Shown in pieces: positions 1-12,214 of a DNA stretch of 64,000 nucleotides (position 1 is its first letter; every line of letters starts with the position of its first letter). Made by a program: the position numbers and the translations under genes. The stretch is from Chrysoperla carnea (taxonomy: Eukaryota > Arthropoda > Insecta > Neuroptera > Chrysopidae): NCBI RefSeq assembly GCF_905475395.1, contig NC_058342.1, positions 18,696,640-18,760,639 of the forward strand. The letters run 5' to 3'. The notes below the pieces were generated by a model. That model was not told where the DNA came from and did no database searches. It saw only the letters and a list, made by a program, of their open reading frames with translations.

Positions 1-3000
1 ATGAAAACAATTATTTTTTGAAAAAGCGTCTTGTATGTACGCAATAATCTATTGCGCATATACAATAACGGACACGACTTTGTGCCTCAAATTGTTTTAC
101 ACAAAACCGTAGAAATAAGTAAAATATTTTTGCATTTTTTAAACGGGTGCTTTTTTTTTATTTGAAAAAAGCTCAAAAAAATATATCCCAAAACGTTGCC
201 TTTTTATAAAAAATAATTTAGATAATCACAAATTTTTCGTAGTTGAATTAAATACCGGACTTATCCGACCTTACTCGATGATAATCATCGATTCTTTTTA
301 CATATGTGTACTTAATACAGGTTTGATATTTAAAGTAATGAAAAACTCAGCTTTAGAATTTGATGTGTCACAAATGCGATTTGAATTTCTTCGTAATGAT
401 TTTCTCGAAAATTTGCGCAAGTTCCTAGACGTAAGATTACAAAAATAAATAAAAAAATTATAAAAATTTTTAAAGAGACCTAAAAAAAAAAACTGGTACT
501 ATTAAGAATTTAGATATTAAGGATTTTAGTTTATAAGTAAAAGCTTCGCAAATTTTTTTTGAGAAATCAAATACACGTGAGAAAAATTCCCGGGAAAAAT
601 GAAAAATATTTCGCGCGCATTCAATTTTTCTATGAAATAAAATAATTAATTGTAGTATAAAAAAAAAAGCTTCTTCAAATTGAAGAAATAAACGAGAAAA
701 TATACTAAATTTCTGTGTATTTAGGCTGTGAGACTATTCAACCGATTTAGTAAAAAAAAATAATGTCTGTTGTGAAATCTTTGTTCTGTGCCAATTTATT
801 AAGGCGGGTTTCTAAAAGTTTTGAGCCAAAAATAAAGTACAAATACTGTTTTACTGAAATTGTTGTAAATTTTTTGATTTGAGAAAAAATTTACAGGGCG
901 ATTCTTATGTGTAGATCTCCAAAAATATGTATATTTTGAAAAATCGGATCAAGTATTTTAGTCTGATCTAATATTACAAAGATAGTTTTCTCGTCCAGTT
1001 ACTCGCCCAAATATCACTTCGAAAACCACCTCTCGTATGCATGTACTTAGCTTTGTTTCTACTTGAGATATCGATTTATAATATTTAAACTCATTATTTC
1101 TAGTCCAAAAATTTTAGAAACCTTCTTTAAATCAGTCCGCTTTTGTGCGCACTTAAATAATTGTATAATCAAATCCTCCCCTTAATTAAAAAAAAAAAAC
1201 TATCCTTAATAATTATTTTTGAGTCTGTTATTAAATATTTTTTTTGTACATATTAGAGAGAGAGAGAGAAAGAACGAAAGAGAAACACACAAAAAACTTA
1301 TTATTCGTTTTTATTTTTTCCAAAATTTTTTGGAAAAAACAAAAACTTCTTTTTTGATTTTCGTTTTGTTAATTTTTTTTTTTAATTTGTGTTGTAAAAA
1401 AACATTAATTGTTTTTTTTTCTAAGATTTAGTGTTTAATTTTCTAGGATTAGAATATATAGTGCATGCCTGTACAACGCGCGAAGTACGTTCCGTTTCAT
1501 ACAATTTTCTCCAACGGAATTCTATCTAGTGGCAAATTTCGAATTTGTTTAATTAAAAAAAATCGATTTCAACATTTCAACAATCAGATTCTTTTCTAAT
1601 GACTCATAAATCAAATATATACAGGTTGACCCCCAACTGTCTCCATAATTTAATAATATTAGATGACCCTATATCTAGGGCGTGTATGGAACATCCTCTA
1701 GTGATTCAGTTGTCTCAAGAAGGGCACAGTTAAGGGTACAATTCTAGGTGCGAAAAAATGAAAGTTCATATTTACATGTGTGGTGCAAATTTCTCTTTAT
1801 TCAGTGTATGCGTGAGTTTTACAAAATTAATGATAAAATATAAACGTTTTTCTTGTTTTAATGCGATTTAAGGTTTAATCGTCAATTAAGGTTTAAATAT
1901 ATTTGAATATTAGAATCTTAATTGACGATTCATGTCTAAGATATTTTAAATTTTTAACCTTAAGGCTGCAATCACACTAGTTAAAACGAACGCACGTTTT
2001 TAACGTGCGTTGTGGCAATACATTGTTTTAAATATATTTGTTCAATCTACATCAATTTCGACTGTTTTACAGACGATGTAATTCTTAAAAACGTCTGTAA
2101 AACGTACGTTGGCCACGATGCTAATGCTACCGCTGAGTTATTTATATTAAGACGAGAAAAATTTTTTTAATGTATTAATTTTGTAAAACTCGCGTACACA
2201 TAAAACGCAATTAATCCCTTACACACAATCTCATATTTCCAAATCTGGAAATAGGACGAATGTTTTGAAACATCCTGTATATTGTCTTATGACTCCTTAG
2301 AAAAGAAACTCTTAAAAAATATTCTCTAGGAGTGTTATTTAATTGAACCTTAAAAACGAGAGAGTTTTTTTAACTAAAATACAAAAGTTTGAAGGGACAA
2401 AATTTTAATTTAAAAAAAAAATGGTAGTGATTATTTCAAGTTATCCATTTTAAGTGGCGCAGAATATTTTCTTGTATACGAGGCGGGTTTAGGTTCGATG
2501 CTACCCTAAACCCCGTCCGATATGTCGCCCTGCGGAAATGATCATTAAAATTAAACATCTAATTTTCAATTATTTAGTATGTTCTAATGTAAAGATAGTA
2601 AAATACAATCTCACACTTGACGAAAAACTTAATTGCACCTTTTAAATATTGTAACTTTTTAAATTTTGGACGCTCCTCAAAAGTTGTCGATGTTTCTTAA
2701 CCGATGGCGGTTTATTTTCTTTGCTAACTTTTCCTCCTTCTTTTTTGGTTTTTCCTTCTTTTTTATCATTTTTTGTTACTGAAAAGTTTATGGTATTTAT
2801 GTATATGTCGTTATTTATATTATTCGAGTCATTTTGTTCTAATAATGCATTAAATATTGTTGTTACGGGAAAATTCTTTTTCTGTATTATCACTATTTTC
2901 TTTTATTATTACTTTGACTTTTTTTATATTCTGGTAATTTATATGATCGTTTAATTTGTATAATTTCACCATTTTTCACAGTTTTATCCAAATAATTTTT

Positions 3001-4900
3001 GATGAATCATTCATCTTTGTCAATATTTGATATTTTTCACCAATGTATGTTTTAATGCAATGATTGCTTTTCGAAATTTTTCCAAAGAATTTAAAACGTC
3101 CAAAATCATTTCGGAAGTGGAACTGTCGCGCGTTGTACAGGTAATCGCTGTAATAATTTACAGAAATTACAAAAAAAAAAAAAAAAATTATTTGTTTTTA
3201 TATTCATTAACTTTGTTATCAATTTTGAATTTATTTCTTATATTATTTACTTATAAGCTTAATTTGTTCACTCAATTTTAATATTTAAGACTAAAATTTA
3301 GACAAATTTTCTCAATTTCACATTTGTATATATTAAAAAAAAAAAAAAAAACAAAAACAAAAAGAAGCAAAACGTACGTACACACAAAAAATCCAAAAAC
3401 CAATTTCACTATTTAAAAATTTTCATTGTTCTAAGAGTTTTTGAAAACTTACTATGTATAAAAGCTTTTCGATAATTGATTGTCTACATCCTTAATCATT
3501 TATATGTATAGAATATCAAGGAGGTAGAGAATCGAGAAAAAACAATAGAAATTCCAAGTACAACTGACATAAAACAGTTAAAGTTTGAAATTTTTATGAT
3601 CGAAAATTCTGATTTAATTTTTAAATGGTAAAATGATTTTTGGGATTCTATTACAACAGATATTTGGTATATCTTTTTATCCGTTATCGAGATAAAAGAA
3701 AAATTTTGATTAGAATTATATAAAAGCATAGTCAAGCGCTTTTCCTCTCTTCCTAAATTTAGTTAAAATTTCACAAATTGTAAAAAATTATACACATTGT
3801 TAGTATGTTTTTTTTTTTTTTTTTTGGGAAGAGGGGATATGACCTAAAAATCCTGGATTATTCGTACCTTATTTTTTTTGAAGATAATTTGTCTAATATT
3901 ATACAAACACAAAATGATTTTTCTTTTTAAATTTTAAGTATGACAATAACACCAATTATATTGAGAGATCATTTTCTCAAATTTTGGAACATTTTTTGTA
4001 ATGGACATTTAAATCAACAAAACAATTTTCAAAGCCTTTTTTCTACACTTTTTCAAACAGTATTTTGTGAGGAATAATTGTTGAATTTAGGTATGTTCAA
4101 ATCGAAAATGATTTTTCCAACAAAAATTGTTAATTTTGGTAAATTATCGCTACATCAAAGGGTAGTTTTCTTGATGATAATTTTCTTTATACAAAATGAA
4201 AAGTAAAACTTTATGCTATGAAGTGTGCATTTATAAGTGCGATTTGGATTTACGACAGGATGTTTTTTGTACCCATTTAATTCAATGAAAACTCTTTTAA
4301 CGTAAAGGATACATTTTGCCAAAATTTTATATTTATAGCAGCCAATCTCACGTATTACGGATATTGCAAGTTTTTGCAAGGTTGCTACTCACAAACGAGA
4401 CGTCCACTTCAGAATACGAATCTTGATTCATCATCGATGTTCAGGAGTATCGGGTCCAGCAAAGATACAATCGGCTTGCCCGGTATGTTACTCATGCCTT
4501 AAAGTGTTTGAACATTGCCCTAGGGAAATACCGAGACGCTCGAATGTTATAAAGTACGTACGCTTAACGTTACCAAGGGATTTGTTTTGCAGAATCGCTT
4601 TATTTATATTTTATTAATTAGCAATTTACATAATGTTATCCAAAATATCTCGGCGTTGTACTGGCGTGGAGATAGTCGGATAAAGTATATATTTATATCC
4701 ATGCAGTTTAACCCTTTGGACTGCTCACAACTTTTATTCTTGATGAGAGCAAATCTCACACTATTGCGCAAGTGCCAAGAGCGAGATATCAAACTTTATT
4801 TACTGTTATACAGATTTTTAGATTGCAAATGTTTACGTATGAAAATACATTAATTCATATGAAAGAATAGTATATTAAATTTACTTATTTATTAAATGTT
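1..4900. other. AT-rich non-coding stretch, no gene recognised
   Basis: No open frame here looks coding: all are short, low-complexity (Phe/Lys/Asn-rich) and match nothing I recognise. The stretch holds homopolymer runs, a GA-rich microsatellite near 1255-1290 and several perfect hairpins, listed separately. The slightly more GC-rich part at 4380-4620 has no recognisable domain. Confidence 0.6.
1877..2103. repeat. Cluster of three perfect hairpins
   Basis: Three perfect inverted repeats lie within 230 bp. The first has 14-bp arms at 1877-1890 and 1917-1930 (AATCGTCAATTAAG and its complement). The second has 10-bp arms at 1989-1998 and 2002-2011 with a 3-nt loop (AACGCACGTT). The third has 12-bp arms at 2064-2075 and 2092-2103 (GTTTTACAGACG). 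They may be parts of decayed MITEs; I found no outer terminal repeat that encloses all three. Confidence 0.7.
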
Positions 4901-5690
4901 CTGGATAGATATAGTGTCATTGTAAGGAACCTGCAAATTTGTCTCACTTATAGAGGTATTCCACTTACTCAGTGTCTCAGGTATCCAGGTATAAATAAAT
5001 ATCTGTCTCATTTACAGAGGATTCCATTAATAGAGGTCAGAATACAGATTATTTCAGTTATGTGCGATTATTAAATAAAATAGCGTATTATCAATATTAT
5101 TGCTGCTACAAAAATTATCAATACTGAGCCTTCTCGCGAAATCTTGTGCTTTTTCTTTCGGTCCACTTATGGAACGTTTTTGTTACAGAAATGCTTGACC
5201 CATGTTAGCAAACACTGTTCAAGTTAAGGATATTCTGATAAACGTACGTGTTTTAGTTTCCCTTGTCCTTCAGAACATTGTGATTGAGCTTTATCTTTGT
5301 TCTGAATTATTCTACAAATAGTAGATTTTGGCACATTAAATTCGACACAGACTTCATCACGTGCCTTCCCACTTTCATAAACGGATATTAACTTCAGTTT
5401 TTCACGTACTGATAACGATTTGAGCTTTCGTTTCGGCATTGAGGCTCGGAATTAGTTAAGTGCAGAATTTGTGAGTATAATAAGATTAAGTAAGTTAACA
5501 AATAAGACGTTGTTTCCTCAGTTAAAGAGGTTCATGCGTATAAAATTCACTCAAATTGTCTCAGTTATAGAGGTAACTATGATGATAAAATCGAAAGAAC
5601 AAACCCCAAATATAGAGGTTTGCTTCGTCCCACTAATAGAGTTAATTCAATTCAAACTGTTGGGACCACAGTATGAGTTCGTTATGGAAA
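4900..5690 (-). mobile_element. pogo/Tigger-like DNA transposon remnant
   Basis: Repeated short motifs of the type 'tatagaggt' and 'ttacagagg' occur on both sides (4960-5040 and 5520-5650) of a minus-strand helix-turn-helix ORF, as is usual for Tigger/pogo derivatives. Clean terminal inverted repeats and a TA duplication were not found, so the ends are approximate. Only the N-terminal DNA-binding part of the transposase is visible; the DDE domain is missing. Confidence 0.55.
5224..5439 (-). pseudogene. CENP-B/Tigger N-terminal HTH fragment
   Basis: This 71-residue ORF starts MPKRKLKSLSVREKLKLI and contains a pattern typical of the CENP-B N-terminal (psq-type) helix-turn-helix of Tigger/pogo transposases: 'KLKLISVYESGKARDEV' followed by 'FNVPKSTICRIIQNKDK'. 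Family knowledge says this domain binds the transposon ends. The full proteins are about 400-550 residues, so this is only the first domain. The frame ends shortly after the HTH and no DDE core follows on either strand. It is best read as the 5' stub of a dead transposase gene. Confidence 0.75.
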
Positions 5691-5809
5691 TTTACTTTAC
5701 TAAAGTGATGAGAAAAACTCGCACAGCTGTTAATAAATATTTGTTTTTTGTTTTATATTTAGAGTTTTTAAAAAACATTTGTTTATTTTCCTGTAAAGCA
5801 TGAAATTTT

Positions 5810-5863
5810 GTGAAGGTAAAATAATTTTCAAGTGATCATTACCATTGACCATTTGAAATTTTG

Positions 5864-5899
<36 letters not shown>

Positions 5900-7480
5900 A
5901 AAAAGCGTTTTAAAATAAGCAGGAGAGAATCTCTACGCAACTGTTCTGAAGGGTTGTTAATATCAAGTTCCTCCTTTTAGGAATATACTGCTAATAAAAT
6001 TACTCCATTTTTTGATAATTCACGCCAACACATTAATTATTATGAACCTTTTGTCACCTTACAAGGCGATTGGTTATTTGTGTATCCCACTAGAGTGTTA
6101 TTTTCTTAAGTTACCTGTTTTCGTGCTTCTAAATTCCAAATGTATCCTTGCTTCTAACATTTATTAGTTTAAGTTTCTTTTTAAAAAGTATGCATTCTTT
6201 TATTCCAATTAATTTATTTTAAATTTATGGGTTTTTTTTTTTATAAAAGAAATCGCCAGATTAAGCATCTAAACACTAGGTTATTTCGAAATTATTCGGA
6301 AAGCGTTAATAATCGAATTCAACTTCAATTATTTGATGAAGGCTTATTAATCAATGTCGAACGAATCTTTTTGATTTGCATATCTAAAAAATAAAAGCAT
6401 TTAATAATTTTGAAAATCAATTCCAAACAATTTTATAAAAATAGTTCCTTAAAGGCTTATTCAATTTTTTTTTTTTTGTGCGTAAATTGTTTAAATGTCC
6501 AAAATTTTTGTACAGTTATATATTTCGTTGTTTTCGATTTCGTTTCGAAATCGATTATATTCGAACAGTTATAAATATATATTTTTCATTTCATATTTAA
6601 ATATTATTGCTAAGAGTTTATACAATAATTGGTTACGAAATTCGATATTTATTTTTGGGGAGAAAAAAAACTGCATATTTTGGGGATTTAATTAATTAGG
6701 GATGTGTGAATTAATTATGGAAATATGTTTGATAATTACATTTGTGAATAACGACTCTCCAAATTGATTTTTCCCGCGACTAATCGCAATTTTCCGTGTG
6801 TTCACGATTCGAAATATTCACGATTGTCGTAGAAAACAGCTAATGCAGACTGATGAGAATATCAATTATGTTTGATAATTTTCGAAATGGCTTCTTCTGG
6901 TTTAACGATTTGTGTCAAATTTTTATTATTTCTTAAATTTGTAAATATAATTATAGTCCAATCTAATTAGGGATCAATCTCGGAAAGAGAGATAATAAGT
7001 TGTCTCCAAAATGAAGCAATATACAAAAATGCATCGTATTTTCTTTCATTCGGAATTAGTAACTCGTATATTTTTTGCGATAATTCACGAATAAATTAAT
7101 CGTGAATATATTAAAAGTTGTTGAATAACGACTTTTGGATGCGAAATAGCTTCAATATTAAATCATGATTCTAGATATTCACGACAATGATTTCTCGTCT
7201 CGTGTTAATTCCACTTTTTTTGTTATTGCATGGGAATACAATCGAGTAATTTCAAAAATAAAAGTCGAACTTTCTAACCATTCCTGTATGGAAAATTATA
7301 ATTTAAAAAAAAAATTATCTAATAAGAAAATTGTTTATTTAATTATGATAAATTTTTAGATATTAAAAAAGAAAATAGTTAATAAAATATTGTTAAATAA
7401 AAAAAAAAAGCTAAATTTTTAGGTTAATAATGTATAATAAAAATGTCAATAATTGCGTGCTGGTAGCAGAAAATTATAAT
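5810..7480. other. AT-rich non-coding stretch
   Basis: I see no gene. The stretch has an A-run followed by (TA)n at about 5865-5895 and T-rich tracts. The ORFs at 6495-6695 and 7165-7359 are low-complexity and show no domain. Confidence 0.6.
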
Positions 7481-7482
7481 TA

Positions 7483-8031
7483 TAAACAAAATCGGTTATA
7501 CCGACATTGAAGTGACATACAACTATGGTTGTTATAAACGAAATCTTTTTCGAATGTCACTAGAAGCTGGTTTGGGTAAACTTCACCTAAATATTACCAT
7601 TCTTCAAAAAAAAAAGCCCAGTCTTCAAAACACAAGCTGAAATCCCAAAAGTTCGTTACTGTAGGGTTTGGTAGCCCATCTCGATCTTTTGGCGTTCTAA
7701 CTTGTGTTTTAAAGACCGGACTTTAACTTTTTCTCGGAGAAGAATGCTTTTAATGAAAAAGCTATTAATAAATAATTCATAATGATTTTGACTTGTGATA
7801 GAGCAAACTTCTTGTGCCCAAGGACGGATAGCTTAGTTGATCCTGTATTTAACGCCTCACTGTTAATACGGTTCAAAATGAAGTTAATACTACCCATAGG
7901 TTTTTTTAACCGATATTGGTCGTTATAACCGATATGTCGTTTTATCCGAAAATGTTATAAACGATATAAATTCAGTTGAGTTTTTTCCAATTCGTCATTG
8001 TAAGCAATGTTGTTATAACCGATTTTGACTG
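7483..8031. mobile_element. TA-flanked MITE with repeated 'CGTTATAACCGAT' motifs
   Basis: The left end TAAACAAAATCGGTTATA and the reverse complement of the right end, CAGTCAAAATCGGTTATA, form an imperfect terminal inverted repeat. TA lies on both sides (7481-7482 and 8032-8033). Several variants of the same motif (GTTATAAACGAAAT, CGTTATAACCGATAT, GTTATAAACGATAT) occur inside near each end. TA duplication, a CAGT-like tip and arrayed subterminal motifs point to the pogo/Tigger group. No transposase ORF is inside. A run of more than 20 A follows just outside the right end. Confidence 0.7.
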
Positions 8032-8239
8032 TATAAAAAAAAAAAAAAAAAAAAAAAAAAACAAAAATTGAAAATATGTATGATTGATAAGAATTTTTTC
8101 ACACAATATTTTTTTTTTAGTTATTAACGGAATAGACCAGCAGCTATTAACAAAAATTTGAGTCAGTCGAACCACGAAGCATTTTATTATTTGATAGGTA
8201 CTGATTTGCGATTGGATGATGATATTCGATTCGACCAAG

Positions 8240-9630
8240 CGCGTTGACTTAACCGAATATTCGGTTAGTGTAAACTAAGCTTATATACCCTAGTTTTTCG
8301 AGTTCGATTGATATTCTTTCGTTAGTAGCTGCAGGTCTAAAAAAAACATCATTAGAACTATAATTAATTACTTGTAGAGTAAAACATTAATTAAGCAATT
8401 ATTAATAATATACGTTAATTAATATATTAATTTTTTTCTTTTATTTTTGTTTATATTTCTAGTTTTTTTATTTATAATAATTTTGCAAACTGTTTTTTAA
8501 AATGGAACCAATTTTACGAACGTTTTAAAAACTTTTAGTTGTTCTCTTAAAAAAAAGGAAATTATCCCAGACTTATTACGCCTGGTATTCGGCCTTGTTT
8601 CAAGCATTTTATGTTATTAATTACTCACTGTTTTACAGAACTCTTGTTGGATTCAGCAAATTAAAGCGTGTAAGGCTCATCCAACAAGAAACATGATTAG
8701 AGCCAATTAGAGGTTAGAGCCAATAGAGGTTAGGTTATAGTAGCTGTCTCAAATTGATACACACTTGGACTATAAGGTCCATGGGCGTCGTCAAAGGGAG
8801 CAGATAGTAGCAGCTGCCCCCCTCGAGAGATTCAAAAAAATGGTTGAAAGCTTCCACTTATTTTTAAACAAAAAATTTTCTCCCAAAAATCGACCCCTTT
8901 AACCCTCTTAATATTATCGAATGGGTTTAGTATGAAATTTGAATCAATGAAGCTACCTACAAATTTTCACCTCACCATCTTTTATAGTTTTTGAGAAAAG
9001 AGAAACTAAATTTTTTGCTTTTATTTGGACCCCCAGGGGAAAACAAAGTTATTTACGAAAAAATATTTCAAACAAAAGTGTAATTTTTTATTAGAAACAT
9101 TTTTTACACTGACACTTGTCTATCTCTGATGGTTTACAAGGTGGGTCCTACGTATCCAAGACCAAATGGGCTTTTGAACTTAGACTCACTTTTTATGTCC
9201 TGAGCACGATATAGACAAATTTCAGCTCGATATCTCTTTTCGTTATTGAGTTATTGTGTTGATGGACAGACAAACGGAAATAGATTAATTAAGTTAATTT
9301 TACGAATATCTATATTAAAATTTTATTTGTAGTATCAATATATCTAAGCGTTACAAACTTGGGACTGAACTTAATATACTTTGATACATTTCATAAATAG
9401 AAGGGCCCCCATTAGATGAAAGGGGAAAAAAGAAATAGCAGGAAAATACATTTTTAGGTAAACGATTTCCATCAGTATAAATCCGGACTCCAGTGTCTGT
9501 GAAACCCCAAAATTTAACTCTAGAAGCACGGCTGTTTTCAGATAAATTTATGGTTAAATAAGTCTAATTTAAAAAAAATAAATATATTTTGCATTTTTTC
9601 TCCTATATTTTTAATTGAACAGTTGTGATA
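8240..9630. other. Non-coding stretch with dispersed-repeat character
   Basis: No coding frame is seen. An 11-bp inverted repeat (TCTTGTTGGAT / ATCCAACAAGA) lies at about 8641-8692. The text around 9120-9420 (pause-free, moderately GC, with 'gatggacagacaaacgg') reads like a decayed dispersed repeat rather than unique sequence, but I cannot assign a family. Confidence 0.4.
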
Positions 9631-9639
9631 TCCGATAAA

Positions 9640-10070
9640 TACGGCTGGATCATTCCCAGCCAATACTGAACCACTTGAAGTTGTTTAAGAACAGCAAGAG
9701 TGTTTTGACGTCAACAGATTTCGGAATTCTTTTTCCCAGCGATAGTTTCAACAACATTGCTTATTGAGACCTTTGAAAGTGAAATATCTTCAGAATGTCT
9801 CAGATGATTTCATTGAGGAGCAGTTTGCAGTTGGCGAAAAGTAGTCCTGAATACTTGTGTCAGTTAGGTTTGTGCTTTTCCTACCGAAATCATCGGCTCC
9901 ACAATTCCTTGGAATGTCCTTATAACCCGGTACTCATATAAGGTTTACATTGACGTTTGTCGAGAATTCGTTTAGACAAAACCGATAGTTTCGTGCTGCC
10001 TTAACTGTTACGTTAGAGGAGCCCATTTTCAAGATTATCTTTTTACCTAAAAATCTTCTGTGCTCGAAAA
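9640..10070 (-). pseudogene. Non-LTR retrotransposon RNase H fragment
   Basis: On the minus strand one frame around 10060-9800 reads through a segment with 'VPGYKDIPRNCGADDFGRKS'. This matches the pattern of the RNase H domain of jockey/R1/I-type LINEs, where a WVPGH.xIxGN.xADELA block carries a catalytic aspartate. The frame has stops before and after, including one in place of the expected tryptophan. Further along, 'TSKHS'-like text resembles the tail that follows RNase H. This is an old, heavily decayed fragment; the reverse transcriptase part is not seen. Confidence 0.55.
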
Positions 10071-11080
10071 CTAATTAATATTTTCGAAATGTTCATAAAT
10101 AGGCTTTTCAGTTTGGGCTATATCATCCTTGAATCGTGGGAGCATGATTTTCAACACCCCGAGTACTAACCATAATCTTCGTATATTCTTAGTAAGCCCA
10201 GAGAACTTTAATTTTTAAGGTAAGTTTTGCATAAAATCTTTAAATATTTTTTAATATCAATTAACTTTAATGTAACTTTAAACTTTATCTTAAAAATAAT
10301 TCAGAAAAATATATCGCTCGGTCAGAAACTATTAGGCATATTTCTCCAAAAATATAGACTTTTACACTGTATCGAAGGTCAGCAGAGAGGGATGGGATGT
10401 ATAGGATTTTGGAGATGCTTAATTTCTAAATTTGGAGGAGATTCCCAAGGGAAAAGTGCTTTTTCGATATTTTGTAAATTGATACAGAGACTGGTTAAGT
10501 ATCTTAAGTTTGTGTCTTTTGCGGGTATCAACTTCCCAAGTCCCTAATCGATATTAGTTTCGTATAAAAATTATTGAAAATTACCATGTTTTTTGACGGT
10601 TTTTATTTCATTCGAAGCATCTAGAAAAAAGAAAGTAAAATGAGGGGGAAATATGACTTGAGTGGTGGAGATGTACTACTCATTAGTTTTTTTTAAATAA
10701 TTTTAGATATTCTTTATCAGACGTCGCGTTATACTTTTTGGCTGTGGATCAAAATCAATCACAATGTAAGTATGAGGAAAAGGTTTTGGATCAGTGCATG
10801 GGCGTCAAGAGGGTGACTAAATATGGCAATTATATTAAGCTGAAATGCCCCTTTATTTGAGCTTAATATATTGGGAAATTGAATGATTTAAGAAGTCTAG
10901 GGGAAAATAAACTGTTTCTTATATCACCCACTCTAAATACGTTAGCAAATTATTTTTTTAATCATAATTTAACAAATTATTACGTGGAATAATTTTTGAT
11001 TTCTTAAGAGTGAAATTGAATGTGATCACTTTTCTTTTATTTATTTATTTTTTCAATTATTAAAATCGGAAATTAGGTTC
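10070..11080. other. Non-coding stretch
   Basis: Nothing recognisable. The frame at 10227-10547 (106 codons) has no motif I know, and its composition is not clearly coding. Confidence 0.45.
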
Positions 11081-11086
11081 CATTTA

Positions 11087-11379
11087 TGGAGTGTAGAGTA
11101 AAAGGAGAATCATCTCTTATGACTGTTTGACCAAATAGTGTCCACAAAAAAAAGCATTAAATAAAGTGGCTATAATGGCGCTTGTGTAGCAAAAGGGTGT
11201 TTGATGTAAGTTTCTCTATCCTACTCTAATAACTTGTTTAGTTCTCTATCCTACCCTTATTACTTTGAGCACATGTTATAAAATGTACACTTTTGATACA
11301 ACAGCGCTATTCTTATTTAATGCTTTACGACGGACACTTTTTATGTACAGAGATGGTTCTCCTTTTACTCTACACTCCA
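11087..11379. mobile_element. 293-bp MITE with about 30-bp terminal inverted repeats, TA duplication
   Basis: The ends are near-perfect inverted repeats beginning TGGAGTGTAGAGTAAAAGGA, with one mismatch over about 30 bp (AATCATCTC versus AACCATCTC). TA flanks both sides (11085-11086 and 11380-11381). Inside, a second symmetrical layer pairs 'gtccacaaaaaaaagcatta' near the left with 'aatgctttacgacggac' near the right. TA target and TIR length suggest a Tc1/mariner-type non-autonomous element. A related copy without the outer TIRs lies at about 29397-29595. Confidence 0.85.
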
Positions 11380-11399
11380 TAGTTCCATTTTAAAACGTG

Positions 11400-12214
11400 T
11401 GCGTTTTCATGTATGTAACAAACTTGTATTCACCAAATTTTTTATAAAATAATCCTTAATTTCTTAAAATTTTATTTTCTTTATTGCTTATTGACGCAAC
11501 CGTTCAAAAAACTGTTAGAATCAAGTCCCTTTATTCTCTAAAAACAATTATAATTTTTAATCATATCCACTATTCTATGTACCAACCTCTCCCTCTCAAA
11601 TTTTAGACATATCCACATTTTCAAAATTTATTAACCTGTTAATTTTTTGATTTCTATTTAATTTTAGTGGCGAAATCAGATTAAGATAGTAAAATTAACA
11701 GTTTAAATATCGATCTGAAGTTTAGTCAATTTATTTAAAACGGCTTAAAGTACGTTTACTCTTTGATCCGTGGAGTTAAAGAATATATCTTCGAATTTGA
11801 AATTTTTAAAATTGAAAATGATTATTATAAAATGAAAAGTACAAAATATTTTTAAAGAATCATTCATTGCAAACAAATATATCTTGTTAAATAATTCATT
11901 AAATTTGTTGTTAATACACATGTGCAAAATAAGTGAAATTTTTGTGAATAAATATTTTGACTACATAAAGTTTTATTGGCTGAATTTCAAAAGAATGTTA
12001 TATCAAAATTATTACAAAAGTTGATTTGAGAACTCATTTAAACTTATCAACTGAATTGTTTGGGCGGGATATTTCAAAATTAATAATTAATAAATATATA
12101 TTATACATAACAACCTCAAAATGTGTATCAATTTTTTCAGAAAATTATTTTTTCTAAAGTCTTCTAACGCTTAGAACGAGAACATAACCGTGCCCCCTTG
12201 CTGACTCTCTCTTG
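11400..12214. other. AT-rich non-coding stretch
   Basis: No coding potential seen. Only short low-complexity frames are present. Confidence 0.55.

Noticed and set aside
1219-1431. 70-codon frame
   Set aside because: Phe/Lys-rich low-complexity translation of homopolymer-rich DNA; no domain.
2642-2954. Overlapping frames on both strands
   Set aside because: Both are low-complexity; the minus frame is Asn/Lys-rich and lacks any motif.
10227-10547. 106-codon frame on +
   Set aside because: No motif, and no support from splice sites or neighbours; length is not exceptional in 64 kb.
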